The notes: generated by a model not told the origin, from the letters alone. 64,000 nt of DNA from Anaerolineales bacterium (GCA_014379595.1 JACMLM010000008.1:78332-142331), one strand, 5' to 3'; positions 26,872 to 37,167 are shown, counted from the first letter of the stretch. Numbers and translations: made by a program.

Positions 26872-27654
26872 ATGAACGAACACACCATAAAAAAAACTCT
26901 CTCAAAATTAAATATTGGCGGCTTGCGCTATTTTGATTCCATTGGCTCCACAAACGATGAAGCCCTGGCATGGGCGGCAGACGGCGCAAAGGATCTCTCC
27001 ATTGTTATTGCGGATGAACAAACGCAGGGCCGCGGCAGACTCAACCGAAAATGGTTCACACCAAAAGGAACAGCTCTTGCTTTTAGCCTGATCCTGCGCC
27101 CCTCATCAACCCTGCGCCCGCATCTCTCGCGGACCGTTGGCCTGGCTGCGCTTTCAATAGCAGAATCTTTTTCCAAGCTTGGGCTTGCTCCGCTGATCAA
27201 ATGGCCGAATGATATTTTACTGAACAATAAAAAAACAGCAGGCATTCTGATCGAAACAGTTTGGTCAGGTGAGGATGTAGATTCACTTGTGATTGGTATG
27301 GGAATCAATGTTTACAAAGCATCCATTCCCCCTGCTGACGTTTTGCAGTTCCCTGCCACAAGCCTTGAAGATGAGCTGGCGAAAGAACCACCTGCGCGGG
27401 AAGAAATATTGTTCAGCATTCTGGAAAAATTCATCCAATGGCGTGAACGGATGGGAACAAATGAGTTTATCACTGCCTGGGAAGAGACTCTTGCCTTTCG
27501 CGGCCAGCAGGTTCAAATCCACGCTGGAGGCGAAGCCCCGATCACGGGAGAATTGCTCGGCCTCGAATCAGATGGCAGTCTGCACCTGCGCGACATCCAT
27601 GACAAATCCATAATAGTCCGATTTGGGGATGTCAGTCTTAGGCCTGCTGCATGA
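26872..27654 (+). CDS. birA: Biotin--[acetyl-CoA-carboxylase] ligase, monofunctional
   Basis: 260 residues. Biotinyl-AMP loop GRGRLNRKW, then KWPNDILLNNKKTAGILIE, and a C-terminal SH3-like domain (about 215-258). The N-terminal DNA-binding winged helix of E. coli BirA is absent, so this copy can ligate biotin but not act as a repressor. Preceded by a 75-base gap with two near-identical GTAGACA repeats. Confidence 0.92.
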   Translation: MNEHTIKKTLSKLNIGGLRYFDSIGSTNDEALAWAADGAKDLSIVIADEQTQGRGRLNRKWFTPKGTALAFSLILRPSSTLRPHLSRTVGLAALSIAESFSKLGLAPLIKWPNDILLNNKKTAGILIETVWSGEDVDSLVIGMGINVYKASIPPADVLQFPATSLEDELAKEPPAREEILFSILEKFIQWRERMGTNEFITAWEETLAFRGQQVQIHAGGEAPITGELLGLESDGSLHLRDIHDKSIIVRFGDVSLRPAA

Positions 27655-27679
27655 TATACTTTAATAAATAGAGGCCAAT

Positions 27680-27892
27680 ATGTTTGATAATCTTCGTGAC
27701 GAAGCCGCAGCAAGTCCATTTTATGAAGAAGAAGCAAAGTTCCAGCCTGCAGCAGGCACGGGACGCAAGCGCTCTAAACGCATTTTAGGCATGACATCAA
27801 TTCAACGATTTGTTATTGCAGTGATGTTCATGCTGGCTGTTTGCACAATCGGTGGAATGGCATTATTCGCACTAGGAAAAATCGGGTTCTAA
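27680..27892 (+). CDS. Small single-pass membrane protein, 70 aa
   Basis: Acidic N-terminus (NLRDEAAASPFYEEEAKF), a basic linker RKRSKRILGMTSIQRF, one transmembrane helix (about 47-65) and a very short tail. GAGG ribosome site before the ATG; starts 25 bases after birA. The layout (soluble head in the cytoplasm, positive-inside, helix at the C-terminus) suggests a small interaction partner. No family recognised. Confidence 0.7.
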   Translation: MFDNLRDEAAASPFYEEEAKFQPAAGTGRKRSKRILGMTSIQRFVIAVMFMLAVCTIGGMALFALGKIGF

Positions 27893-27927
27893 GAGTTGAA
27901 TCACTCAAGTCCGCAATCCATTTAAAT

Positions 27928-27966
27928 AAAAGAACGGGCGAGGCTAATAGCCTCGCCCGTTCTTTT
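27928..27966. terminator. Bidirectional terminator between the small membrane protein gene and gyrA
   Basis: AAAAGAACGGGCGAGGC-TAATA-GCCTCGCCCGTTCTTTT, a perfect 17-pair stem lying between convergent genes. Confidence 0.92.
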
Positions 27967-30507
27967 TTACACCAATTTCGGTTGTGCTTCCTGTATCTCA
28001 GTACCATCACTGATTTGTGCACCGATCTTCTTCAAGTCCTCCGCAGAGGTGCGCGCTACAGAGGCTACGCCATCGCCTTCTCCTGGCTTGATGAGATGCA
28101 CACCTTTTGTAGCACGGCCTGACTGTTTTACATCCTTCACTTTCATACGAAGCGTAACGCCATTAGACGTCATGATCGTTAGGTCATCTGCATTTTGCAC
28201 AACGCGTGCTGCAGCGATCTTGCCAACTTCCTTCAAAGCCTTTTGGTCAATCGTGAAATTACCACTTGTTGCACGTCCTTTTGCAGTGTAATCTTTGAGG
28301 GGGGTTTGCTTGCCATAGCCGCGTGTAGTTACTATTAACAAAGAACCATCTTTTTCAACAACATCCATGCTGGTAACCAGGTCATCTTTCTTGAGACGAA
28401 TACCTTGTACACCTGCGGCCTGACGCCCCATGGAACGGACTTTGGTTTCACTAAAGCGCAGGGCTTGTCCATTTTCGGTCACAATAATGATCTCATCCTT
28501 GCCTGATGTCAACCGCGCCCAACCTAATTGGTCGCCATCTTCCAAAGACATAGCGATCAGGCCCGAGGGACGCACGGAGGCAAACTCCTGCATGGATACA
28601 CGCTTGATCCTGCCGCGTGATGTCATCAACATACAGAAACTGTGCGAAGAGAAATCCCCGACCGCCATTGCAGCTGTTACTTTTTCATTTGGCTCAAGTG
28701 ATAACACATTGACTAAGGGAATGCCTTTCGTAGCGCGCTCTGAATCTGGGATCTGATAGATCTTCTCAGAATACACCTTACCTTTATCAGAGAAGAACAA
28801 CATCGTATTCAAACTACGTGCTGGGATGAGCATTACTACTTCATCTTCATCTTTAGTAGTGTGTCCCATTACACCCCGTCCGCCGCGACTCTGTGACTTG
28901 AATGCAGTCGCCGCCACACGTTTGATATATCCGCGAGCGGTGAGGCTGATCAGTACAGCTTCATCAGCAACCAGGTCTTCATCGTGAATATTCTCCTTGG
29001 CTTCTGCTGAAATCTGCGTACGACGGTCATCGCCAAATTTTTCGGCAAGTTCATTCAAGTCTGATTGAATGAGCGCGAGTATCTTTTTTGGATGCGCAAG
29101 CAAATCTTCAAGATGTTCAATAACACCGCGCACCTGCTTATGTTCTTCTTCGATCTTCCAACGTTCCAATGCTGCCAGTCTGCGTAACTGCATATCTAAA
29201 ATCGCCTGCGCTTGCAGTTCGCTCAGCTTGAATTTCTTCATCAAACTGGTCTTGGCAACATCCGCATCTGCAGCTTCACGGATGGTCTTAATAACGGATT
29301 CAATATTGTTGAGCGCGATCAGATATCCATCAAGAATGTGCAAACGCGCCTCTGCTTTGGCAAGTTCAAACTTGGAACGGCGTGTAATAACTGTCTGACG
29401 ATGCTCGATAAAGATCTGTAACATGCGCTTGAGAGGCAGAGTGCGCGGCTCGCCATCAACCAGTGCAAGCATTTGCACACCAAATGTGGATTGCAAGGCT
29501 GTAAATTTATAAAGTTGATTGAGCACCTTTTTCGGCTGCGCGCTGCGTTTCAACTCAATGATGATGCTCATGCCGCGTTGGTCAGATTCATCCCGTAGGT
29601 CTGAGATCTGATCGATCTTGTCATCGCGTACCAACTCAGCTATGCGTTCGATCAAAGTGGATTTATTAACCTGATATGGAATCTCTGTAATGTTGATCTG
29701 AAAACGCCCAGCCTTGGTCTCTTCGATATGGGCAATACCGCGCATCACGATTCGACCTCGGCCTGTTCCATACGCCGAGAGAATTCCCTCCATCCCGACG
29801 ATCATGCCACCAGTGGGAAAATCAGGCCCAAGCACAAACTTCATCAAATCATCCACTGTGACATCTTCGATCTTGTCATAATGATCGATCAAATAATTGA
29901 TCGCGCCAACCAACTCACGCAAGTTTTGCGGCGGGATATTGGTGGACATACCAACAGCAATACCCGATGAACCATTCAATAAAAGATTTGGCAAACGCGC
30001 AGGGAGAACGAGCGGCTCTTCCAGTGAGTCATCAAAGTTTGGGCCAAAATCTACCGTATCTTTTTCGAGGTCGGCGAGCATCTCCTCAGCCATCTTTTGC
30101 AGGCGCGCCTCGGTATAGCGCATGGCCGCAGGTGAATCGCCATCTACTGAGCCAAAGTTCCCTTGTCCATCTACGAGCAGATAACGCATGGAAAAATCCT
30201 GCGCCATGCGCGCCATTGATTCATATACTGCCGAATCACCGTGCGGATGATATTTACCCAGCACCTCACCCACAATACGAGCGGATTTTTTGTACGCCGT
30301 ATTTGAGCGCATACCTAACTCATGCATGGCGAATAAAATGCGCCTATGGACTGGTTTTAACCCGTCACGGGCATCTGGCAGAGCACGTGCCACGATCACG
30401 CTCATGGCATAATCGAGATACGCCGTGCGCATCTGTGAATCAATATCAACGGACTCTATATTTCCTGTGTTTGCGGGTACAACGGGCACTACATCGTCTT
30501 CAGCCAT
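27967..30507 (-). CDS. gyrA: DNA gyrase subunit A
   Basis: 846 residues, normal length. Catalytic tyrosine Y131 in [10 protein letters not shown]. The quinolone region reads [10 protein letters not shown], with Ser at the position equivalent to E. coli S83 and Glu at D87, a wild-type combination. Six beta-pinwheel blades in the C-terminal domain; the GyrA box is QSRGGRG, which supports gyrase (wrapping) over topoisomerase IV. gyrB is not in the window. Confidence 0.96.
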   Translation of the reverse strand: MAEDDVVPVVPANTGNIESVDIDSQMRTAYLDYAMSVIVARALPDARDGLKPVHRRILFAMHELGMRSNTAYKKSARIVGEVLGKYHPHGDSAVYESMARMAQDFSMRYLLVDGQGNFGSVDGDSPAAMRYTEARLQKMAEEMLADLEKDTVDFGPNFDDSLEEPLVLPARLPNLLLNGSSGIAVGMSTNIPPQNLRELVGAINYLIDHYDKIEDVTVDDLMKFVLGPDFPTGGMIVGMEGILSAYGTGRGRIVMRGIAHIEETKAGRFQINITEIPYQVNKSTLIERIAELVRDDKIDQISDLRDESDQRGMSIIIELKRSAQPKKVLNQLYKFTALQSTFGVQMLALVDGEPRTLPLKRMLQIFIEHRQTVITRRSKFELAKAEARLHILDGYLIALNNIESVIKTIREAADADVAKTSLMKKFKLSELQAQAILDMQLRRLAALERWKIEEEHKQVRGVIEHLEDLLAHPKKILALIQSDLNELAEKFGDDRRTQISAEAKENIHDEDLVADEAVLISLTARGYIKRVAATAFKSQSRGGRGVMGHTTKDEDEVVMLIPARSLNTMLFFSDKGKVYSEKIYQIPDSERATKGIPLVNVLSLEPNEKVTAAMAVGDFSSHSFCMLMTSRGRIKRVSMQEFASVRPSGLIAMSLEDGDQLGWARLTSGKDEIIIVTENGQALRFSETKVRSMGRQAAGVQGIRLKKDDLVTSMDVVEKDGSLLIVTTRGYGKQTPLKDYTAKGRATSGNFTIDQKALKEVGKIAAARVVQNADDLTIMTSNGVTLRMKVKDVKQSGRATKGVHLIKPGEGDGVASVARTSAEDLKKIGAQISDGTEIQEAQPKLV

Positions 30508-30716
30508 AAAATATCCTTAACTAAGGGAAAAACTCGGTAAATTGGCACAAAAAGACACGAAGATGGGGGAAAACTTCGTGTCCGCATTAGATGAAGAAAG
30601 CTCTCTTTTTATATTGCAATTATACCACTCCCCGCCTATTTATTCAGTCATCAAAGCTCATCTTCAATTCTGGCAAAGACAGCTACAAAACATAAATTTT
30701 AAAGGTCTTTTCATTG

Positions 30717-30830
30717 GACTTCTTGCATAAGTACGTTTATTAAGAAGTTTTTTTGGCAGTTCGCGAAGCGTGCCGAACCGTCAGCAGTGCAACTACTGAC
30801 GGAACAAAACAAAGACTTTTGCAAGAGGTC
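30717..30830. mobile_element. Candidate MITE-like element, 114 bp
   Basis: Ends are inverted repeats: GACTTCTTGCATAAG on the left and, reversed, GACCTCTTGCAAAAG on the right (13 of 15 match). The core holds a second inverted repeat, GAACCGTCAG/CTGACGGAAC. It carries no reading frame and sits in the 415-base gap between gyrA and tRNA-Leu. The bases ATTG adjoin both ends, offset by one on the right, a possible target duplication. The rest of this gap has a hairpin GACACGAAG/CTTCGTGTC at 30551-30579. Confidence 0.5.
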
Positions 30831-30922
30831 TATTGTGTATTTTGCATACTTTCTATTCGAAATATGAAAGCAAAGTATTAAAAATAAAACAGACCCACAA
30901 GAATGTGGATCCATTTATGGTG

Positions 30923-31006
30923 TGCCGAAGGAGGGAGTCGAACCCTCACAAGCGTAAGCCCACTACGACCTGAACGTAGCGCGTCTGCCAATTCCGCCAC
31001 TTCGGC
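30923..31006 (-). tRNA. tRNA-Leu (CAG anticodon)
   Basis: Acceptor GCCGAAG/CTTCGGC, anticodon stem CTACG/CGTAG around loop TTCAGGT (CAG), a long class II variable arm, and T-loop TTCGACT. Discriminator A; CCA is not encoded. Confidence 0.95.
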
Positions 31007-31077
31007 ATAAGTCGTGCGGGTTGTATTTTATCGCAAACGCTTGTTTTGTCAATTATTGATCATTAACGGTAGTTCGT

Positions 31078-31218
31078 TTAGCCAGAAATCATCCTCAGAA
31101 GTCCTGTCATTAAAATGAATTCTCGCCTTATAGCATCAGGAATTGTTCGCATTGAAATATTTTTTTGAAAGAATTCCCTAACATCGTGGCTTGGAGTAAA
31201 ATCGTGAGCGATATACAT
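31078..31218 (-). pseudogene. Possible remnant or small ORF between tRNA-Leu and xylA
   Basis: A 46-codon frame from ATG 31218 (MYIAHDFTPSHDVREFF...) to TAA at 31078-31080. The same frame stays open and protein-like upstream to about 31276 but finds no normal start, so it may be a 5'-truncated fragment rather than a complete gene. No family recognised. It is divergent from xylA and fills the 290-base gap before it. Confidence 0.3.
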
Positions 31219-31296
31219 CAACTCATTTGCGAAAGAAACAGCAATATTTGAGATGATGTTCTTTTTTATAAAATAAAAAAATCAAGGAGTAGCTTC

Positions 31297-32463
31297 ATGA
31301 CTTCATACACCCCAACCTCTGAAAACAAATTTACCTTCGGCCTGTGGACCGTTGGCAACATTGGACGTGACCCATTTGGCGGGCCAGTACGAGATGTTAA
31401 ATCGCCTGTTGAACTTGTTCATTTACTTGCAGAAGTTGGCGCATACGGAGTCAACTTCCACGATAATGACCTCGTCCCCATTGATGCGACTTCAGCCGAA
31501 CGAGACCACATCGTTCGTGACTTCAAAGCGGCTCTCTCCGAAACAGGCCTTGTCGTGCCTATGGCAACCACCAACCTGTTTACTGACGCAGCCTTCAAAG
31601 ATGGCGCGTTCACATCCAACGATCCAAAAGTCCGCGCGTATGCTTTGCAGAAAACAATGAATGCCATTGACCTGGGCGTGGAACTCGGCGCGAAGATTTA
31701 CGTCTTCTGGGGCGGGCGTGAAGGCACTGAAACAGATGCGTCCAAAGACCCGATCACAGCCATTAAACGTTCACGCGAAGCCATGAACTTCCTCTGTGAA
31801 TATGCACTGGATAAAAAATATGATCTAAAATTTGCACTCGAAGCAAAACCCAACGAACCACGCGGTGACATGTACAACGCAACAACGGGGCATATGCTGG
31901 CATTTATTGAAACACTTGATCATCCTGAAATGGTAGGCGTGAATCCAGAAGTAGCTCATGAACACATGGCTGGACTCAACTTCGTGCACGGTGTGGCGCA
32001 GGCAATGGAATCTGGCAAGTTATTTCATATTGACTTGAATGACCAGGCCTTTGGTCGTTATGACCAGGATTTCCGTTTTGGTGCAGTCAATCTCAAAAGC
32101 GCATTCTTCCTGGTGAAATTGCTTGAAGACAATAAATATGATAGCAGCCGTCACTTCGATGCACATGCTTATCGTACCGAAGATTACGAAGGTGTGAAAG
32201 ACTTTGCTCGCGGGTGCATCCGTACCTATCTAGTCTTGAAAGAAAAAGTAGCACAGTTCAATGCAGATAAAGAAATTCAGGCATTGCTGGCAGAGATCAA
32301 TGCCAATGATAGTTCCACAGATCAATATTTTGGAAAATACTCTTCTAAGAAAGCGAATGAATTAAAGGCTCAGACCTTTGACCGCGAAGCACTTGGCAAA
32401 CGCGGCCTTGGATATGAACGCCTGGACCAACTGACAATTGATCTCCTGCTGGGCGTGCGATAA
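31297..32463 (+). CDS. xylA: Xylose isomerase, short (class I) type
   Basis: 388 residues, the length of the actinobacterial-type short enzymes rather than the about 440-residue type. Interconverts D-xylose and D-xylulose (and glucose/fructose). Visible site residues: NFHDND (catalytic His), [23 protein letters not shown] (metal ligand Glu and Lys) and [13 protein letters not shown] ribosome site. Four bases separate it from xylB. No xylose transporter or XylR regulator is adjacent. Confidence 0.95.
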   Translation: MTSYTPTSENKFTFGLWTVGNIGRDPFGGPVRDVKSPVELVHLLAEVGAYGVNFHDNDLVPIDATSAERDHIVRDFKAALSETGLVVPMATTNLFTDAAFKDGAFTSNDPKVRAYALQKTMNAIDLGVELGAKIYVFWGGREGTETDASKDPITAIKRSREAMNFLCEYALDKKYDLKFALEAKPNEPRGDMYNATTGHMLAFIETLDHPEMVGVNPEVAHEHMAGLNFVHGVAQAMESGKLFHIDLNDQAFGRYDQDFRFGAVNLKSAFFLVKLLEDNKYDSSRHFDAHAYRTEDYEGVKDFARGCIRTYLVLKEKVAQFNADKEIQALLAEINANDSSTDQYFGKYSSKKANELKAQTFDREALGKRGLGYERLDQLTIDLLLGVR

Positions 32464-32466
32464 CTT

Positions 32467-33951
32467 ATGTATTTTCTTGGCATTGATACATCCACAACAT
32501 CGAGCAAAGCTTTATTGATTGATGAAAAAGGTGAAGTGATTGCGGTTGCTTCATCTCCACACACTTTGCAAACACCGAAGCCGTTATGGTCAGAGCAGAA
32601 TCCGCTGGAATGGTGGGATGCGGTAGCGGCGAGTATTAAGTCCGTTTTGGAAAAAGCAAATATCAGCGGAGAAAGAATCGCGGCGGTTGGTCTCACAGGT
32701 CAAATGCACGGACTGGTCTTGTTGGATGAAGTGGGTAATGTCTTACGTCCAGCCATTTTATGGAATGACCAGCGCACACAAAGTCAATGCGATGAAATCC
32801 ATCGACGGATTGGAAAAGAAAAGTTTATTCAAATTGCCGGCAATCTTGCACTTACAGGTTTCACTGCACCAAAAATTTTATGGGTAAAAGAAAACGAACC
32901 AGAAATATATAAAAAAGCAAAACATGTTTTGCTTCCAAAGGATTACATCCGTTATAAATTAACAGGCGAATATGCAATGGATAAAGCTGATGGCGCGGGT
33001 ACGATTTTATTCGACTTGAAATCGCGCGAGTGGTCTGATGAAGTTTTATCTGCATTAGATATTCCGCGCGCATGGATGCCGAAAACTTTTGAAGGCACTG
33101 AATTTACAGGACACATTACAAATGAAGCCGCATCGCTCACTGGATTAAAAGTTGGCACGCCAGTCGCAGCAGGCGGCGGTGATCAAGCCGCAGGTGCTGT
33201 TGGTGTTGGTGCTGTTGAAGTTGGCATTGTTGGTTTAACAGTTGGCACAAGCGGCGTTGTGTTTGCAACCACGCCATCTGCATTGATAGAACCCGCTGGA
33301 CGGCTTCATGCATTTTGCCATGCCGTTCCAAATATGTGGCATTTCATGGGTGTGATGCTTTCTGCTGCAGGAAGTTTGCAGTGGTACCGCGATATGCTCG
33401 CGTCAAATATGAGCTTCGATGAATTGTTGAAAGAAGCAGGATCGATTCCAGCGGGAAGTGAAGGATTGCAATTTCTCCCCTACTTAAGTGGAGAACGCAC
33501 GCCTCACCCTGACCCGTTGGCGCGCGGTGCTTTCATCGGCTTGACTCTGCGCCATAGCCGCGCCCACATGACTCGTGCTGTGCTTGAAGGTGTTTCTTTT
33601 GGATTGAAAGATAGTTTTACATTGATACAAAATGCAGGCTTGGGAGCGATCACACAAGTCCGCGCTTCGGGTGGTGGCACAAAGAGCATACTATGGAGGC
33701 AGATCCTAGCCTCAGTACTGGATGCAGAATTAGTAACAGTCAATACAACAGAAGGTGCGGCATACGGCGCGGCACTGCTCGCAGGAGTGGGTGCAGGTGT
33801 TTGGGCCGATGTTATCTCTGCCTGCAAAGCATCTGTGAAAATAACAGGAAGCACACAGCCTGATTTATTTCAAGTAGACGCTTATAAAAAATCATATTCA
33901 CTGTATCAAGAGCTGTATCCTATATTGAAGCCGAGTTTTGAGAAAATGTAA
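32467..33951 (+). CDS. xylB: Xylulokinase
   Basis: 494 residues of the FGGY kinase family. N-terminal FLGIDTSTTSSKALLID phosphate loop, WSEQNPLEWWDAV, GLTGQMHGLVLLDE, WNDQRT, TVGTSGVVFAT and the C-terminal ASGGGTKSILWRQILA adenosine motif. Phosphorylates D-xylulose to the 5-phosphate that enters the pentose phosphate pathway. Coupled with xylA. Confidence 0.95.
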   Translation: MYFLGIDTSTTSSKALLIDEKGEVIAVASSPHTLQTPKPLWSEQNPLEWWDAVAASIKSVLEKANISGERIAAVGLTGQMHGLVLLDEVGNVLRPAILWNDQRTQSQCDEIHRRIGKEKFIQIAGNLALTGFTAPKILWVKENEPEIYKKAKHVLLPKDYIRYKLTGEYAMDKADGAGTILFDLKSREWSDEVLSALDIPRAWMPKTFEGTEFTGHITNEAASLTGLKVGTPVAAGGGDQAAGAVGVGAVEVGIVGLTVGTSGVVFATTPSALIEPAGRLHAFCHAVPNMWHFMGVMLSAAGSLQWYRDMLASNMSFDELLKEAGSIPAGSEGLQFLPYLSGERTPHPDPLARGAFIGLTLRHSRAHMTRAVLEGVSFGLKDSFTLIQNAGLGAITQVRASGGGTKSILWRQILASVLDAELVTVNTTEGAAYGAALLAGVGAGVWADVISACKASVKITGSTQPDLFQVDAYKKSYSLYQELYPILKPSFEKM

Positions 33952-34239
33952 TCACTGCGGGCATTGCTTCGAGGTTTTTGAGTATAGGCAAACGATCATT
34001 TACACTTAATTGTGTAAAGTAAACGAAGTTTAGGATAGCAATAAGGGAGGAAGAATACTGAAACAAGTAATCTGTTTATCTATGCAGCAAATATATTTTC
34101 AGGAACAAAATAATCTTTTTGATCGTCTTCTTTTCAATCCTTGCATAATTGTATTGTCGATTCATTACAGTACTGTTAGGGGAGTATCTTTTTGTTTCCA
34201 GAATAGTTATTATATTCATCATAGAGAAAGGAGTTGCAT
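33952..34239. other. Intergenic region after xylB
   Basis: No gene is seen. TTTACAC-TTAATT-GTGTAAA at 33999-34018 is a perfect seven-pair dyad that could be an operator or a short hairpin without a T-run. The last 30 bases hold the leader of the next small gene, including AGAGAAAGGAG. Confidence 0.4.
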
Positions 34240-34359
34240 ATGTTATTCGTAGCCGCAGGTTTGGTCGTTTTATTATTGCTTGTACTCGCTAGCGCAGATT
34301 TGTTCGTGTCTCAATACAACACGGATGAACTCAGCAACATGGGAGTCCAAGAGCAATGA
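34240..34359 (+). CDS. Small single-pass membrane peptide, 39 aa
   Basis: Starts MLFVAAGLVVLLLLVLASAD, a clear hydrophobic helix of about 18 residues, followed by a polar tail with QYNTDELSNMGVQEQ. AAAGGAG lies six bases before the ATG and a strong terminator follows 21 bases after the stop, so the transcript looks like a stand-alone unit. The leader TAGAGAAAGGAGTTGC is nearly the same as that of the degraded small gene at 16998. Family unknown. Confidence 0.6.
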   Translation: MLFVAAGLVVLLLLVLASADLFVSQYNTDELSNMGVQEQ

Positions 34360-34380
34360 CGGATGACCATCAAATTCCCT

Positions 34381-34420
34381 AGCCCGACGCACATCGAAAG
34401 ACGCGTCGGGCTTTTTGTTT
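34381..34420 (+). terminator. Intrinsic terminator of the small membrane peptide gene
   Basis: AGCCCGACGC, a 12-base loop and GCGTCGGGCT, followed by TTTTTGTTTT. Confidence 0.88.
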
Positions 34421-34468
34421 TAACGAACAGGTATAATAAAGAAAATTTTCACGGAGCCAAAAAACTTC

Positions 34469-35680
34469 ATGGACTTCTCCCTTTCACAAGAACATCAAAT
34501 GACGCAAAAGATGGTGCGTGATTTCGCTCAAAAAGAGATCACCCCCGTTATTAAAGAGTACGACCGCAAGCAGGAGCCGATCCCTTTCGCGCTTAAACGC
34601 ATGGGTGAGCTTGGTATCTTGGGCATTTGCTTCCCTGTCCGCTACGGCGGTCAAGGCATGGATTACATCTCTCTCGGCCTCGCCTGCGAGGAACTCGAAG
34701 CTGTGGATACATCCTTGCGCGTTGCTATGTCTGTGCATACGGGCTTGTGCGCCACAAATCTCTTTCAGTGGGGAACTGAGGAGCAGAAGGAAAAATTCCT
34801 TGTGCCGCTCGCAAAAGGCCAAAAGATAGGATGCGGCGCTTTTACAGAATCAGGCATGGGGTCGGATGTGGCGGCGATGGTTACCTCTGCAAAACGAGAC
34901 GGCGACTTTTACATCCTGAACGGCGAAAAAATGTGGATCTCGCTCGCATCCAAAGCGGACCTGGCACTTGTCACCGTTAAAACGAATCCGTCGGCGCGAA
35001 AGGCATCAGATGGGTTATCCACTTTCATCGTAGACTTGCACAGCGCAGGCGTGAAGACGGGCGACTTACATGGCAAGCTCGGTGTGCGCGCAGGCTCAAC
35101 AGGCTGGATATCATTCACAGATGTAAAAGTTCCTATAGCAAATCGTATAGGCGAAGAAGGCGAGGGGTTCAAGATAACCATGTCTGGCTTTGACCACGGA
35201 CGTTATACAGTAGCATCTGGCGCGACAGGCATTATCCGCGCTGCGTTGGAAGCAAGTGTGAAGTACGCCCAGACCCGCAAGACATTCGGAAAATCAATTG
35301 GCGAGCATCAATTGATTCAAGAGAAGATCGCGAAGATGGCACAGGATTATGAAATTGCGCGCTTGTTATATTTACAAGTAGGCTGGCTAAAGAACGAAGG
35401 CCAACGCCCCACACGTGAAACATCTTATGCAAAGAAGTTCGCTACCGAAGCATCATTCGCTGCCGCGGCAGAAGCCATTCAAATCCACGGTGCGTATGGA
35501 TATAGTGACGAGTACGATGTGGAACGTTATCTGCGCAACTCAAAAGGCGCGATGATCTATGAAGGCAGTTCCGAAGTGCAAGTGTTGATCCAGGCGGGTT
35601 ACGCCCTCGGCCAGCGGACGGATAAGCCCCTGCGCTGTGAGCTGCCCGCATATGATGAAAATTTATGGCAAGGCAGGTAA
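34469..35680 (+). CDS. Acyl-CoA dehydrogenase
   Basis: 403 residues. Flavoenzyme that forms the alpha-beta double bond of acyl-CoA. Signatures: GAFTESGMGSD (FAD contact), WISLASKADLALV, FGKSIGEHQLIQEKIAKM and the C-terminal YEGSSEVQ. The catalytic base by position is E365 (in AMIYEGSS), the location used by short-chain and glutaryl-type enzymes. The presence of etfBA 1.8 kb downstream on the same strand supports electron transfer to ETF. Exact chain-length preference cannot be told. Confidence 0.92.
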   Translation: MDFSLSQEHQMTQKMVRDFAQKEITPVIKEYDRKQEPIPFALKRMGELGILGICFPVRYGGQGMDYISLGLACEELEAVDTSLRVAMSVHTGLCATNLFQWGTEEQKEKFLVPLAKGQKIGCGAFTESGMGSDVAAMVTSAKRDGDFYILNGEKMWISLASKADLALVTVKTNPSARKASDGLSTFIVDLHSAGVKTGDLHGKLGVRAGSTGWISFTDVKVPIANRIGEEGEGFKITMSGFDHGRYTVASGATGIIRAALEASVKYAQTRKTFGKSIGEHQLIQEKIAKMAQDYEIARLLYLQVGWLKNEGQRPTRETSYAKKFATEASFAAAAEAIQIHGAYGYSDEYDVERYLRNSKGAMIYEGSSEVQVLIQAGYALGQRTDKPLRCELPAYDENLWQGR

Positions 35681-35683
35681 ACC

Positions 35684-35974
35684 ATGGATGTTGAACCTCT
35701 GTATACAAAGATCGATAAATCAATTCAGGTCAATGCTGGTGTGATCGTGCTGGAGAATCCACAAGGATTCCCGCGCAACGAAACCAATTTGTATTTAATC
35801 GGGCAGAGCGGAAAGATCATCTGGAAAGCTGAAAAACCAGATATAAACGCTTCCTTTTCACGCGTCAAACTTAATGAAGATGGTGATACTTTTGCCGCTT
35901 ACACAGTTAACGGTCACGCTTGTGAGTTGGATTTACAGACAGGGAAGTTGATTAGTTTTACAAGTATTCAGTAA
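35684..35974 (+). CDS. Hypothetical protein, 96 aa
   Basis: Three bases after the acyl-CoA dehydrogenase stop, so co-transcribed. Beta-rich (VNAGVIVLENP, NLYLIGQSGKIIWKAEKPD, GDTFAAYTVNGHACELDLQTGKLIS) and similar in rhythm to single beta-propeller blades of WD/PQQ type, though too short to make a propeller. No signal peptide or helix. Not recognised. Confidence 0.6.
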   Translation: MDVEPLYTKIDKSIQVNAGVIVLENPQGFPRNETNLYLIGQSGKIIWKAEKPDINASFSRVKLNEDGDTFAAYTVNGHACELDLQTGKLISFTSIQ

Positions 35975-36040
35975 AGAGAAGTTAACAAGTTAGCAGGTTT
36001 GAACGTTCAAACGTTTCAACTTGCAACCTTTAAACTCACT

Positions 36041-36325
36041 ATGATAAAAGGCTTCCTGAATCTTCCCTGGTTCGCGTGGACTGGACTCGCTCTCATGATC
36101 GCGATAATCTACTATTTCGTGTGGCCACATAAAACAGAGACCAATTTCACAAACTTCCGCTTTTTCGTTATCCGTTACGCACATACATTGACATGGTTAT
36201 TACTCGCAATTAACTTCTTCCTACGCGGCCTCTCCCCTTCCTACAATGGCGCAGCGAATTTAATTGCAGCGGTTGGTGGGTTGGTATATTTGTTATTTAT
36301 GATAATGACATTCATGGTGAAATAA
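36041..36325 (+). CDS. Small multi-pass membrane protein, 94 aa
   Basis: From ATG 36041: hydrophobic segments at about 9-24, 47-62 and 71-91, so probably three helices with a cytoplasmic loop VWPHKTETNFTNF. No clear ribosome site upstream. Its stop codon overlaps the ATG of the aldolase gene (TAATG), so it is translated with it. Family not recognised. Confidence 0.6.
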   Translation: MIKGFLNLPWFAWTGLALMIAIIYYFVWPHKTETNFTNFRFFVIRYAHTLTWLLLAINFFLRGLSPSYNGAANLIAAVGGLVYLLFMIMTFMVK

Positions 36326-37113
36326 TGTTCATTCAAGAAAATCGAACCAAACTTAAACTGAAATCTGGTCAGCCAGCATATGGTGTGTTATCCACTTCAG
36401 ACGACCCACAACTCGCGGAGTTATTCGGCCTGGCAGGTTTTGACTATTACATGCTGGATGCGGAACATGGATTATTAGACTCTGTTCAAGTAATAAATGT
36501 GATTCGAGCCTGTGAATCAGTAAACATGACCCCGCTGGTACGGATCGGCTCCAAAGACCCAAAAATCGTCCTGCAATATATGGATGCAGGCATGATGGGC
36601 GTGATGATGCCCGGGCTTGAGTCTGTGGACGAGGTGAAGATGCTGATCGATGCTGTAAAATATGCTCCGCTTGGAAAACGCGGAATGGGAATCACTCGCG
36701 CATCGGGCTATGTAGCGGTTGGACAGGATGCAGTTGACTATATCAACTTCACCAATGAGCAGACAATGGTCATTCCGCAGTTTGAAGACCCAGCTTTGAT
36801 AGACCGCTTTGAAGAAATGATTTCTCTCCCTGGAGTGGATACAGTCGTTATCGGCCCACGCGACCTCTCACTCAACATGGGATTCCCCGATGGGCCGAAT
36901 CATCCTGAAGTGCAAGAGATGATCGACCGAGTAGTAGCTATATGCAAAAAGTCAAATGTCTCGGCTGGGATTACAGCTGGCACACGCGCGGACTCTGCGA
37001 AGCAAGTGGCACGTGGCGCGACAATGATTCTGGCAATTGCGCAATTTGTGATTACAGCTGGCTCAAAGGAATTTTTGCCTGGAAGTAGCGACTCTCCACT
37101 TGCGATAGGATAA
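36325..37113 (+). CDS. HpcH/HpaI family aldolase (2-keto-3-deoxy-sugar acid aldolase type)
   Basis: 262 residues of TIM-barrel class II aldolase: YYMLDAEHGLLDSVQV (catalytic His), PLVRIGSKDPKIVLQYMDAGMMGVMMPGLESVDE, GITRASGYVAV and PQFEDP (metal-binding Glu/Asp). Family members cleave 4-hydroxy-2-oxo acids to pyruvate (or oxaloacetate) and an aldehyde. Substrate unknown. Confidence 0.85.
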   Translation: MFIQENRTKLKLKSGQPAYGVLSTSDDPQLAELFGLAGFDYYMLDAEHGLLDSVQVINVIRACESVNMTPLVRIGSKDPKIVLQYMDAGMMGVMMPGLESVDEVKMLIDAVKYAPLGKRGMGITRASGYVAVGQDAVDYINFTNEQTMVIPQFEDPALIDRFEEMISLPGVDTVVIGPRDLSLNMGFPDGPNHPEVQEMIDRVVAICKKSNVSAGITAGTRADSAKQVARGATMILAIAQFVITAGSKEFLPGSSDSPLAIG

Positions 37114-37167
37114 GGGCAGGGTAGTGATTATGACTTTCATGTTTGACAGACAGGATGTATAGTGCTT

